From Cystobasidium ongulense (lineage: Eukaryota > Basidiomycota > Cystobasidiomycetes > Cystobasidiales > Cystobasidiaceae): a stretch of DNA of 64,000 nucleotides. Numbering within the stretch: position 1 is the first letter of the stretch; each line of letters begins with the position of its first letter. Of the stretch, positions 53,620 to 64,000 are shown in pieces. Location: the NCBI GenBank assembly GCA_022835595.1, contig BQUP01000004.1:868001-932000 (forward strand), in the 5' to 3' direction. A program made the position numbers and the translations under genes. The notes beneath the pieces were generated by a model. That model was not told the origin of the DNA, ran no database searches, and saw only the letters and a list, made by a program, of their open reading frames with translations.

Positions 53620-56600
53620 ATGAGGCTGCAAGGTCAGGCGCGCTGGAAGGTACTCGCTCTCGTTGCAGTCCTCGGCACCTGCCTCTGCTGCAGCGCACAA
53701 GAGGTGCTTGCGACCGACGTGGTTCTTGAACCAGCCGACGATGGAGGGCCGGGCTCGCAGCACAGATTCTACAGTTCCGAAAGTTCCACTGTCATCAATA
53801 ATGCGGGAGATCCAGTCCAACGCAAAGCGCATGAAGGTGGGATTTGCCATGTTTCGAGACGCCACGCGTACAAGCTGATGGTCTTGCATATCACCGTCAT
53901 ATTAGCCGACAGGCTCTACGCCTCTTCAATGAAGATACTGGCTTCCCTCAAGGCTCGTCATGGTCCCGGAGAGCGTGTATCAAATATCGCAGGCTACCTG
54001 GACAGCTCCGAAACAACTTCGAGACTTCTGGTACCCATTTCCACCACGCCATTGTTAGACTACCTAGAGGAATCCGTAGGAGGACGGACAAAATACCTTG
54101 CAAAGCTACTGGCTACGTATCGCAACCTAACATCAAAATCTCAGAGCATCATCACAGGATCTCCCAAGGACGCGCAGGATGGGGATTTCATGACCAAGGT
54201 CCTAAAGGCCAAATACCTTCGGACTGGTTCCAAGATGCCTGCTATGATGGAGAAGAAGAAAGCAGCAGTGACAATGGCTGTAGAAAGACTTGAAAAGGCT
54301 CTTGCATTGGGGAAAAACGAAGCTGCTCTACTACTAGCTGATTTGTACCTAGTAAGCGCATCCGTCAGATATATCTGCTTAGACCGCCTGACTGAAATGT
54401 GAACTTCATCAACAGTGGGGTCGATACGACTTGACGCAGAACACCAAAAAGGCCGCCATCTACTACCAAACGATTGCGGAAGCTACTGGAGATCCTCTAG
54501 CGCAGTATATGCTGGGTTTTCTACACTCTACGAATTTTGGCTTTGCGACGGACTCGGCAGGAAAGGAAGGAGATGGAGATCAAGGCGCAGCGGTCTTGCA
54601 CTACACTTTTTCAGCCTTGTCTGGTCAAGCGGAAGCTGAAATGACTATGGGCTATCGCAGCTGGGTTGGTATAGGTGTTAAGCAGAGTTGTCCGGATGCA
54701 CTACCCTGGTACAAGGACGCGGCGGACCGCGCCATGAAAGCCTTTCAAGAAGGTCCACCAGGAGGTCGCCATCTTCCTCCTCCCAAGATTCGCTTAGCAG
54801 ATGTTCAAGGCGGAGTGTACGGACCCGGCGCCTCGAGTACCACCGCCCAAAATCAGCACAGTCAGAGTGTTGGCTCAGTCCAGCCGAAGACTGCACGAGA
54901 TTGGGAAGACCTGCTCGAATACTACCTATTCCATGCGGATCGCGGAGATGCAGCATTTATGTTCCGGATAGGCAGGATCTACTACCAAGGCTTCAACCCC
55001 ATTGGTCCTAATGGAGGATACGGAGGAAGCGAAACAGGCGGACGTGACTTTGCTCGAGCTTTGAGATGGTTCATGCGAATTGCAAGAGCAGTCTGGCCTA
55101 GAGATCCGATAGCAGCCTACACCAGCCCAGCACATCTGAATGCTAATCCCGGACGAAATGGCCAGGCAACGGGCAGTGGACCGAACAGGCAGGTTTCTCA
55201 CTATGCCTTCTACGACGAGTCAAAAGACGTCAAGCTGAAAGTGGAGGATAGTAAATCTATGGCAGCGGGTCTTTCAGCCGGTTATCTGGGAAGGATGTAT
55301 CTGCGAGGGGAAGGCTTTCCTGAACAAGACCTTCAAAAAGCATTCCTGTGGTTTCAACGAGGTGTTTCATACGGCGACAGGGAGTCTCACAATGGTCTCG
55401 GTATCATGTATCGCGATGGCCTCGGAGTCGCTGCAGACCAAGTTAAAGCTCTCAGTCATTTCCAAACCGCGGCAGCTGCAGATCACCCCGAAGCTTTGGT
55501 CAATGTGGCGAGATATCATCTAGGTAAGTGGAATTTCTATCCCAATACAAGGATATCCACGCTAACATTCGTTGCGGTAAAGCTCGTGGCGAGGTCACTC
55601 TAGCTGTCAATCAGCTGGAGCACGCAATCAGGCATGGTGAAGCCTTCCAAGCTTATTATCTTCTCGCCGAAATAAACAATGCCAACCCTGGCCGACCCGA
55701 AGTATGCCCCCTAACGACGGCTTTCTACAAGATTGTCGCCGAAAGAGGCGACTGGCGCACAAGTCAGCCTTGGTGGGAAGCTGAGAAAGCTTGGGCAGTC
55801 GGGGACAGGAAGCGGGCACTCCTCGGGTACTGGATCATGGCTGAAAGAGGCTATGAAGTTGCTCAAAACAACGTCGCCTGGATTCTAGATCAAGGTGAGT
55901 TAGCTTTATACTTGCTTCACTTCCACCGCTCCTCTGCTAATTGAAGTGACATCTCACCACCAGACAAGCGAATGCTGTCTATCCCTCACTACGACTACCA
56001 GCTCGACAAATCGACGGATCGACTGGCCCTCGCCTTTTGGACACGTTCCGCAGCTCAAGATAACAGTGATGCCCTAGTGAAAATGGGCGACTATTACCTC
56101 AAAGGGCTTGGAGTGTTGTCGAATGTGCCACAACCTGAAAAGGCAGCTGCTTGCTATTCCAGCGCGGCAAACACGCACTACTCTAGCATTGCGATGTACA
56201 ATCTCGGATGGATGCATGAGAATGGGTATGGTGTCTCACAGGTCAGTCCAGTCTACTTGTGCCCCTATGCATTTCCTATTAGACTTAGCCATCTCTTCAA
56301 TAACAGGATTTTCACCTTGCAAAGCGATATTATGATCTGGCATTGGAGAGCAATGCCGAAGCATACCTACCTGTTACTCTGTCTCTCGCCAAGCTGCATC
56401 TTCGTTCATTGTACAAAGCTGTCAAGTCAGGCGATATCAAATCTATCTCACTCTTCCTTTCGAATGATTTCGAAGGTGAAGGTGAAACTGCTGAAGGGCA
56501 ACAGGAGCAAGGCAGGCCGCATCGATGGCTCTGGAGTTGGCGTCGTATGCGAGATGAATTTCTGAGACGATGGATTGGAGAGCAGATGGCGAGACAACAA

Positions 56601-57134
56601 GCAAGAAGGCAGGTCGGACCTGAGTTTGATTTGCGACCTCCTCAGGAAGACCCTCCGGCACCGGCACCAGGTCAAGCTCCCGATACCAACGGTCAAACGC
56701 TAAGACAAGCTCGAGTTGAGCTTGAAGCGCAAGATGATCCTTTAGAGTGGGCAAGAAGACGAAGAGAGGATATGGTACAGGATGTAGGAGACGAATTCGG
56801 TGCTGATGATCTTGATATTCCTGATTTCTTCGGAGATACAATAGGTGGTAGAGGTCGAAATGATGATGAGGGAGACTTTGTAGAGACTCTGGCCATACTC
56901 AGCTTGTGCCTTGTTCTGGCGTACCTGGTCTATATGCGACAGGCGAGGTATGACCGCGCAAGACCAGGACAGGTCATTAATCCGAATCAAGTGCCACAAC
57001 TCATGCCTCCAGTAGAAGCTGGAATAGTACCGCCAGTCGACGAGCGTGCTGTAGGAAACCCTTTACCACCACAAATAAACAATGATACGAATAATATGCC
57101 GCGAGTGACTTCAGACGAAGATGAAGAAGTTTAA
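53620..57134 (+). CDS. HRD3: ERAD adaptor HRD3/SEL1L (Sel1-like repeats)
   Basis: Exons: 53620-54351, 54416-55523, 55583-55894, 55964-56241 and 56307-57134. The sum is 3258 nt, or 1085 aa. The N-terminus is a signal peptide (ARWKVLALVAVLGTCLCCSA). Sel1-like repeats follow, e.g. GDPLAQYMLGFLHSTNFG, GDAAFMFRIGRIYYQGF, AAGLSAGYLGRMYLRGEGFP, SHNGLGIMYRDGLGVAADQ and SIAMYNLGWMHENGYGV. One transmembrane segment near residue 1000 (LAILSLCLVLAYLVYM) leaves a cytosolic acidic Pro-rich tail. HRD3 recruits misfolded glycoproteins to the HRD1 ubiquitin ligase in the ER. Exon 1 may contain a 69-nt intron (53837-53905) whose removal keeps frame and gives 1062 aa. Confidence 0.93.
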
Positions 57135-57602
57135 TGATTCTATCGTAAGCTAGTCATTATCGCCCAAGTGAAAGCATGCGGTCTTTGTAGCAATTAAACA
57201 AGTCTTTTGTCTGAATATCACCATGTAGTGGAGTGCCAAGCTGTTGTGATAATTGCAATTCATCATACGGAATACACCAATTGTGGAAATGCTGCACTCT
57301 GAGTGACATATATCCGGCGCGTAGCCATTGCATCCGCTCATAGTTCTACAGTCAACGTGATTATGGATACCTAGCTACATGTTCTACTTCTGATATCGTT
57401 AACATCGGGCTAGGTCAGGAAGTCGGCGGCGCAGAAGCACTGATTGCGTCGTTGGAATTTAAGAAAAGGTGGTGGAGCGTGTATAAGGCTGGTATCGTGT
57501 ATGAAGTTTTTGATGAGGAAGGACTGCCTTGACTCTTGACTCTTTGGCTGTTGAATGATTCAATCTCGCATGAAAGACATATGACAACATTCTTGCTATT
57601 CT
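57135..57602. other. Convergent intergenic HRD3 / senescence protein
   Basis: 468 bp between converging stops, AT-rich and holding both 3' UTRs. A minus-strand frame (57415-57606) abuts the neighbouring stop and shows no family. Confidence 0.5.
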
Positions 57603-59543
57603 TCAAGTCATTCTGGGCGGGACAGGAGGGGTAGGTCTCTTCAATAATTGTTGAGAAGCATCCTGATTTGATTGACCAAAAGCAGATTGATATCCAGTAG
57701 CATAACCATTTCCATTTCCACCACTTTCATTATTATCATTTGTAAAAGTATAATCTTTATCATTCTTTTCATCAACAACAATTAAGTTTCCTTTTAAATC
57801 TCTTTCAGTATGTTGATTTTCTAAACCAGAGTCATCTAGTACAACTTCTCTACCATCTTTCATTCTAGCTTTTAATGCACCTTTACCTACTCTTTTTAAT
57901 AATGCTCTATGCATAACTCCTCTTGCATCTACATAAACTAGAACAACATTTGATCCTGCTGATGTAATCGTATCTGTTAAATCTCTAGCTTCATCCCCAA
58001 ATCGGTGTCCAACGACTGTATTTGTAGACTGTCTTCCTGTTTCAAGGAAATGTTTACCCCCTTTCTCTAGACCTTCTGCAACTGTACTGATTGCTAGAAT
58101 ACCATCCCGCAAGAAACCTTTCATGCCTTTTGCTGTTTCACCACCTTTGCCTGCTACTCCGGCTTTTGATAGACCATCACCGGCTGTATTGGCGACGTAT
58201 GATCCAAGCTGCTCGGCTTTGCCAGCGATGAATCCGACTGCGGATCGCGTAAGTTTGAGTGCCGATTCTGTGCCTTTTGCGACCGTTGCAGCTCTGGGTG
58301 TAGAGGCAGTATGAGAGGATTGTCAGAAATGCAGTCACAGGCATGAACATATTCAAAAGTCTGCAAGCGAAACTCACGTATTCTTTGTAGTCTGACTGAA
58401 GACAAGCGGAGTATCGGTAGCTTTCGTAGTCTCTGTGTACTTTTTCGCCGCTGAGCTGGTATAATTTGCACCATAGTCTGCAGCGAAAAGCAGTCCTTTA
58501 CTAACGTATTCCGCTGCTCCTACCATTCTAGAGTCCGTCTTTCCATATTGGGATGTAACATCATCAAAAGCGGATATTTTGACTTGACCACCTGCATTAT
58601 CACCTTCAGGAAAAGTAACAACAATATTTTCGTTTGAGAATGCATTTGGTTTTTCATTTGATGTTGATATATTAGCTGCTTCTAATGTAGGTACATTTTG
58701 ATTTAAAGGACCTAGAATCTTGCCTGTATCTTCATCGATTAAGAGTAAGGAGCCTTTGAAATCAGAAGGTCGTAGTTCAGGACTTGATGTTGCTGATGAT
58801 GGATTTGATGTATGCTCTGGAACGCCTAGATTGATAGGTGTAGGTGTAGATACGCGGGGAGCAACACCGTTAAAGACTGCATATCTGCTGAGGACATTGT
58901 CGAGTATGGCATGTGAGCCTGTTCGTGGAGTCTCGAGTTCGATGGCAACAACGAATCCTTCTCCGTTGTTGAGGATGTAGGTGTTGTTGTCTCTAAAGTC
59001 GACATTAGTTGTCGATGTGAGCGGGAACTCTGTATTGCGTACTGCGACCACGATGCCAGAGGCGTTGGAGGCAGACGAGGCTGGGGCGTCTACAGCATTG
59101 CGAGAGTAGCCAGGAGGAGCACTTGATGACGGACCACCTCCATTTCGAGCAGGCAAAGCAGGCGCACTCGTTGATGTGGACGAAGTTGGTGTAGATGATC
59201 CCGACGTCGATGACGATACCTGGTAGACTACAAAGTCCCCCAGCGCGAGGAAGGACCACGACTGTGATGGTTCAGACCACTTGCTGGCTTTTGCATTGGG
59301 TATCCTGAGCAGTACTTTGCGCGAGGCCGGCTTTGTCGATGGCGCTGGCACGGGAGGCCGTGGTGATGGCGCGGGTGGAGCCATATGCCTAGCTGGTGTG
59401 TGCAGTGGTGGATGCGGCAGAGCAGAGAAGAGCACCAAGTACAAGCTGTTCAGTGTTTCTGCCAACTGCTCGATTGGCGTGTCGGTATCGGTATCGTCGT
59501 CGTCGTCGTCGTCGATGCTGTCATTTCGCATTTGCCGTGTCAT
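57603..59543 (-). CDS. Senescence/spartin-domain protein
   Basis: Two exons: 58378-59543 and 57603-58293. The sum is 1857 nt, or 618 aa. The N-terminus MTRQMRNDSIDDDDDDDTDT derives its Asp run from a GTC/GAC repeat. A Pro/Ser-rich stretch follows. The senescence domain occupies the C-half: RMVGAAEYVSKGLLFAADYG, ATVAKGTESALKLTRSAVGF, AEQLGSYVANTAGDGLSKAG and FLRDGILAISTVAEGLEKGG. The DARGVMHRALLKRVGKGALK block follows. The family includes human spartin and plant early-response-to-dehydration proteins and is linked to lipid droplets and membranes. No MIT domain is recognised. The chosen start is the ATG at 59543; the frame opens slightly earlier at TTG. Confidence 0.88.
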
Positions 59544-59711
59544 CCAGGACAAAGCAGCGACAGAGATAGACGATCATCGACTTGGATATAGATTCACGAC
59601 TCGACGAGTGGGTAGACTTGCTACAACCGGGACATCGACTCTACTCCAGTCTACACCCAGTCCATCGCCAGACCCAACACCACATACTATACAGCCAGCA
59701 ATCCTTCAATC
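59544..59711. promoter_or_regulatory. Shared divergent promoter senescence protein / DUF4336 protein
   Basis: Only 168 bp lie between the two divergent ATGs. It is C/A-rich and contains no obvious TATA box. Confidence 0.45.
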
Positions 59712-60933
59712 ATGACAGTCGTGCGCATACTCGTGCCACAATCATGCACAACACAATGCAACCTACTGACCTACTCTTTCCCGTGCAAACAGATACAGAA
59801 GCTTGATGAAGCTATCACCATCTTCACCGTCCCGTTCAAAAGGTGAGCTTGCCCTACTGTTTCGCGTCTATCGCTGGTTGCTCGCTTAGAATGGGTGCTG
59901 CTGGTGGTGCGATTTCATGATCATCATCGCGCCCACCTTCTATATGCAATCACGCAGGCGACAACCTGACCACGGCTCACAGACCTGACTGACTGATTTG
60001 GAGCAGGTTCGGACTCATCCCCATCGGAGGTCGCTCAACAGCTGTAAAGCTCGCCTCAGGCAAGATTGTCCTATTCGCATCACATCCAAATGACGACGCC
60101 ACTGCAAAGACATTACAAGAAATGGGAGACACGGTGTCCCATATTATTGCTCTTGATGCCGTACACCACATGTTCTTGAGTGTGAGTTTCGGTTCGAGCT
60201 ACAAGCAATTCTAGTCCTACAGGACCTGGCTTACTCCCCTTTTTCCAGGACTATCTCAAAGTCTACCCCAATGCAAAGCTAGTCGGGCCAAAAGGACTAG
60301 TCAGCAAGCGAAGTGAATTGAAGTTTGATATAGTTCAGCCAGAGAATCCTCTGGATGCTGAACTTGCCCAAGAGTTCAAGGCTGTGGCGTTGACTGGCCA
60401 CCCAAATGAGGTGGGTTTCGTTCCTCGCTTCCTCTAAGCCACACCATGTGGTCTCTACGAAAGAGATTAGATGCCTTTCCAGATGATTATCTTAAAACAA
60501 CACTGCAGGGAGTAAGTATGAAGAACGATACTGACATCACAATCACCCCGTCGAACAGGACATCGTCTGGCTTCACGTACCAAGCAAGACTCTAATCGAA
60601 GCCGACGCACTTTTCAACTTACCCTGCGACGCACAAAAGTCTGGTCTTTTAGCTAGCATTTTCCCCAATTTCCTACTACGACAAATGTCACCCAATACAG
60701 GATTCCACCGCATGGTCACGAAAGCATTCGCTAAGAGTAATCCTACTGCTTTTGCTGAAGCTGCCAGAATTATTGATGGATGGGAATTCGATAAATTGAT
60801 TCCTTGCCATGGTGAGGCTATTACTCCTTCTACGCCTTCGTCATCAGCACCCGGTAGTACTATGAATGCGGCGAAAGCGGCTTGGAGAAATGCATATGCT
60901 GGTGTGATGGAACAGAACAACAAGGCCAAGTGA
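59712..60933 (+). CDS. DUF4336 (metallo-beta-lactamase-like) protein
   Basis: Four exons: 59712-59842, 60007-60181, 60249-60410 and 60559-60933. The sum is 843 nt, or 280 aa. Blocks typical of DUF4336: KRFGLIPIGGRSTAVKLASG, then IIALDAVHHMFLSDYL, YPNAKLVGPKGL, ALTGHPNEDIVWLHVPSKTL and IEADALFNLPCDAQ. The VHHMFL and IEAD blocks sit where a metallo-beta-lactamase fold places metal ligands, and IPCHGEAI follows near the end. The function is unknown. The first 40 residues fit the family less well, so a missed 5' intron is possible. The last intron (60411-60558) contains a perfect internal CAG-GGA-GTAAGT arrangement. Confidence 0.85.
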
Positions 60934-61409
60934 GTTTAGTAATGTCCTTAGCAGGTCATTGATAAATCAAACAAGATGTTGCCGCAAGTGGCTAGTGTAG
61001 CTCGTAGTTAGCAGTTTTAATGATATAATCGCTGTTGGAATCGCTGTACGATGGAGGGTCTTTGTTAGAGCCTCTTTGCTAACAACGAATAGATATAACT
61101 TACCCAGTGACTGACTGGCGGTTGAGGCGAAATGAGCGAAAGAAGAAGGAGCAATCTCTCTCTTCTCTACACTCCGATCTCAGCGGCTTTGAGAGACGTG
61201 CTTGGCGAGACCGAGCACACTTGTCGCACAAGCGGCTCGCTCGATGCAACGATTATGCTGGACATGCTGAGCGTAAAGTCGCACGCACGTCCTTGCCTCT
61301 GCTTTATTCTGATTGTCAGTGCAAGTCGAGTCGACACAGCTCTCGAGTCTCTTGAAGCCACCTCGAAGGCAATCTTTCTCGATCAGCTTCCACCTCGACT
61401 TAGAGCGTG
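60934..61409. other. Intergenic: DUF4336 downstream / GH5 upstream
   Basis: 476 bp in tandem orientation. Frames on both strands overlap the GH5 start and show no family. It probably contains the glucanase promoter. Confidence 0.5.
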
Positions 61410-63345
61410 ATGATGCTCTTCTCATCCAGCAAAAGCAGCACTACTGCTTCAACAGCCAGCATTGCACTGCTTGGACTGATATCCTCGTCATCACTCGTAC
61501 GCGCTCTCCCATCCTGGAAGAGACAGGAAGCAAGCTTGATTTCGGCTCCTAGTCCCACTGCCACCGGTACAAGCAATGGGACGAGTACCAGTGGCAACAA
61601 TGCTACTTGGGACTGGAACTGGACGACAGACAAGATGCGTGAGTTGGCACTACTTGTTCTACTTTTGAGGAATACACACTGAAAGCATCTGACTCTTCGT
61701 CGCTTCTCCGAAAACAGATGGAGTAGCTCTAGGCAATTGGCTTCTCTTAGAGCGATGGGTGAGTTGAATGCATAGACTATACTCACCCAAATAACACATC
61801 AAGCTGATGATTAATTTCAAATTTAGATGAATGAACAAGCCTTTGTGGATATGTGTGGCAATTCGTCACTTGACGAATGGTCTTGTATGGAAAGTCTAGG
61901 CGACCGTAAAGTGGAGGCTTTACAATCTCATTGGGATACCTGGATTACCGATGACGATATCAAATTCATATCAGAATCGTAAGTGGTACAATCTCTCTCT
62001 CTCTCTCTTATATTATGATAGAGAGCAGTGTCTTGTCTTGCACAATTCTTTTTCTTCTTGAAACTAATGCAAGTATATAATTCGTATACACAGCGGATTC
62101 AATCATATCAGAATACCTGTAGGATACTGGGCTTTTATCAGCGAACCTGCAGGAACGCCATATGCAAGTCAAGCTGGTCAAATTGAGCAAATGGACAGGG
62201 TACTAGAATCGGCTTACAACTACGGTCTTCACGTGGTCATCGATCTTGTGGGTTACAAGTTTCCTTACACCGTTCAGCTACCATATTATCAGCTGACATT
62301 TGTACTATCATATATTGTTTCAGCATGGCCTCCCAGGTTCTCAAAATGGTGAACAACCATCCGGTCATATAGGTTATAACAATTTCTACCAAGGCGATAA
62401 TCCAGCGTTAGGAGATGCAACAGTAGACGCAGCAATAGCCTGGATGTCAAATTCAACATATCGTCAAACAATAACAGCCTTTTCAGCTTGTAATGAACCT
62501 ATCTTCTATGGTAATGATCAATATGAAGTCCTAAGGGATTATTATCAAAGAACATATGAAAAATTATCTACTCTTGAACCTCCTATTCCTATGATGTTCG
62601 CTCCCGGTAAACCTGAAACACCAGCTTTGTGAGTCCTACTTATCAAAGCACCCCTCAATTGGTGTAGCAGTACTAAATAGATTCACTTGATTCACAGGGA
62701 GTTGTGGCAAGGGTTCATCAATGGCAAGAATCCTGAACTACTAGTCTACGAGGATCATCCTTATATGTGAGGACAGATCATCAGACAGACCAATAGTCAT
62801 GCTTACTAATTCGACTGCTTGAAATCGAAGTGGGCGTATGTGGAACAGCCTTGATCAGGAGTATATGCTATCACAAGTCTGTAGACGAATTGAGCAATAC
62901 GCCAATTATGGTGTACCAGTCGCCAGTGAGTTAGTTTCGCCTAAAGCGGGTGGCAAAATGTGGTGGCTGAATCTTCTCGTGCTACTTCCCTTCAGTCACC
63001 GAATGGAGCGTCTCGACGGACATTTACGATAACCCCGACTGGGTGCGCCGTTTCTGGTCCACCCAAGCAAGAGCGTGGGCACAAAGTGCAGGCGGTATAT
63101 TCTGGTCATATAAAGTAAACGCACATCCCGAAACATTCAATCAACATGAAAATTTCACTTTATACTCTTTTGTTGATATCGCAAGAAATGGTCACATTCC
63201 ATTGCCCTCACCTGGCCAAACTAGTGAAGAATATATCTTTTCTTTAGATGATTACTGTAATTTGGGTAATACTACGGACACTTATGCTGATGTAGTACCT
63301 AGTATACAACCTTCTGTTACACTCGCTTTCCCATCCGGTGCTTAG
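61410..63345 (+). CDS. Secreted exo-beta-1,3-glucanase, glycoside hydrolase family 5
   Basis: Eight exons: 61410-61638, 61718-61758, 61827-61978, 62094-62247, 62324-62628, 62698-62766, 62831-62925 and 62996-63345. The sum is 1395 nt, or 464 aa. A signal peptide (TASIALLGLISSSSLVRA) precedes a Kex2-type KR at SWKRQ and an Asn/Ser/Thr-rich, glycosylation-prone stretch. GH5 blocks: HGVALGNWLLLERW, SGFNHIRIPVGYWAFI, HVVIDLHGLPGSQNGEQPSG, the acid/base Glu in FSACNEPIFY, and the nucleophile Glu in PVAITEWSVSTDIYD, then GGIFWSYKV. It would trim cell-wall beta-1,3-glucan outside the cell, like yeast Exg1. ATG 61410 is the first of two adjacent Met codons. A TC dinucleotide run lies in intron 3. Confidence 0.94.
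61992..62009. repeat. TC dinucleotide repeat in GH5 intron
   Basis: About eight TC units directly after the donor of the third GH5 intron. A simple microsatellite. Confidence 0.7.
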
Positions 63346-63864
63346 GAAAGAGTCTTCATTTCGAAGGAACTGCGAGATAGAAGAGAGAGTTTAGCGAAAG
63401 AACCCGATGAGAAAGCAGGGAACAGCGCCATGGACAATTTTGATTTTACAACTTTACCATTCTGTAGCAGATCCATGCCACCGCAACCTCTTGCAACAAT
63501 GATCTTCACTTCCTGAACCGCAACAGGAGTGACCGAAGAGGAACAGAATACTGAGCACACATTATATAGCGTAGATTGTTGCATTGCAAATTGCATTTGT
63601 TTGTATGGCTTGTCATACCCGAAGATGCGTAGAACGAGATTGCACTCAAGCTTTTATGCTCGAGTGACTGACGACGGCTAAGTGTACAGTAGTAGAGCAG
63701 CTAAAACATAAACCCTTTGAAGCACGAAAGATAGCCTAGATTGGTCTGAAAAAGGATGTACGAAGTGGGGAAGGAACGATTTTTTCTTGCACATGCGTGA
63801 CCATATAAATCAATCGCCTAATCAATTTTGAATTCCGAGTGTTGTACCAAATCAGAAATTCCGT
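63346..63864. other. Convergent intergenic at right side
   Basis: About 520 bp between the GH5 stop and the stop of a minus-strand gene. A minus-strand 84-codon frame (63342-63596) begins with ATG but overlaps the GH5 stop and shows no family, so I do not call it. Confidence 0.5.
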
Positions 63865-64000
63865 TTAAAACTCCCAATCTTCATCGACTTCCATAGCCCA
63901 GACGAATTTAGTACGGAGAGTTTTGGAATAAAGCTTGTCCAGAGGAACTCCATGTTTCTTGCACCATGCCACGGTGACTCGGGGATCCTGTGAGGCGCAC
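63865..64000 (-). CDS. 3' end of an unrecognised gene, runs off right edge
   Basis: The minus-strand frame ends at a TAA (63865-63867). The last exon encodes [20 protein letters not shown] followed by [20 protein letters not shown]. The composition is protein-like, and an acceptor-like CTCACAG lies just upstream near 63990, so this may be only the final exon. I do not recognise the family from about 40 residues. The orientation is convergent with GH5. Confidence 0.55.
   Translation of the reverse strand, partial: CASQDPRVTVAWCKKHGVPLDKLYSKTLRTKFVWAMEVDEDWEF

Noticed and set aside
63342-63596. Minus-strand 84-codon ATG frame
   Set aside because: It overlaps the GH5 stop in antisense, shows no homology pattern and lies in the 3' UTR region.
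1-64000. tRNA genes, CRISPR arrays, transposons or virus-derived elements
   Set aside because: No A/B-box pairs, spaced direct repeats, terminal repeats, or transposase or reverse-transcriptase motifs were seen in any frame.
1-64000. A secondary-metabolite or catabolic gene cluster around the PcaC/PcaD-like fusion
   Set aside because: The neighbours (PTPA, FMP52, ADE6) are housekeeping genes. No dioxygenase, cycloisomerase or pathway regulator lies nearby.

Overview
This window is a gene-dense stretch of a fungal nuclear genome, most likely a basidiomycete. The evidence is many short introns (mostly about 45-100 nt, nearly all GT-AG), mid-range GC, a 7-TM DUF6533 protein (a family typical of Basidiomycota), and a fungal gene set that includes SPT7, HRD3, FMP52, PUS9 and an mtr-type permease. 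A Tremellomycetes-like yeast or jelly fungus would fit, but placement below phylum is inference. I found no transposon, virus-derived element, CRISPR array, tRNA or rRNA. For almost every spliced gene the exons were joined by hand; the phases agree and the summed length divides by three.

Layout. 1-3.7 kb (minus): 5' part of Mediator subunit MED14, then a class-I G-protein alpha subunit. 3.7-5.9 kb: the longest gap. 5.9-18.2 kb (minus): DPH2, an Aa_trans amino-acid permease, a peroxisomal adenine-nucleotide carrier, a DUF6533 7-TM protein and a PUS9-type tRNA pseudouridine synthase. 18.5-19.5 kb (plus): SNF7. 19.9-26.6 kb (minus): SPT7, a PAC4-like proteasome chaperone, a hemerythrin-like protein and IMP3. 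26.8-31.9 kb (plus): mitochondrial uS14 and the intronless purine enzyme ADE6. 32.0-36.4 kb (minus): PTPA and an unusual three-domain fusion enzyme. 36.8-45.6 kb (plus): FMP52, an unrecognised polyQ protein, a family-X DNA polymerase and PEX5. 45.8-47.1 kb (minus): a Rieske-DUF455 fusion. 47.7-48.8 kb (plus): RER1. 49.0-53.3 kb (minus): TRAPPC11. 53.6-57.1 kb (plus): HRD3/SEL1L. 57.6-59.5 kb (minus): a spartin/senescence protein. 59.7-63.3 kb (plus): a DUF4336 protein and a GH5 exo-beta-1,3-glucanase. The minus-strand 3' end of an unrecognised gene runs off the right edge.

This is mostly ordinary housekeeping sequence rather than a functional cluster. Several genes serve the endomembrane system (SNF7, RER1, TRAPPC11, HRD3), peroxisomes (PEX5, ANT1-like carrier), transcription (MED14, SPT7), and ribosome or tRNA/EF2 maturation (IMP3, uS14m, PUS9, DPH2), but they are scattered. 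Six head-to-head pairs share short upstream regions.

The most unusual object is the gene at 33667-36389. It encodes in one 764-residue chain an N-terminal hydrophobic segment, an EthD-like dimeric alpha/beta-barrel region, a carboxymuconolactone-decarboxylase (PcaC-like) domain and an enol-lactone-hydrolase (PcaD-like) domain. That order is the reverse of the bacterial PcaL fusion. Second is a Rieske domain fused to a DUF455 ferritin-like domain with intact candidate metal ligands.
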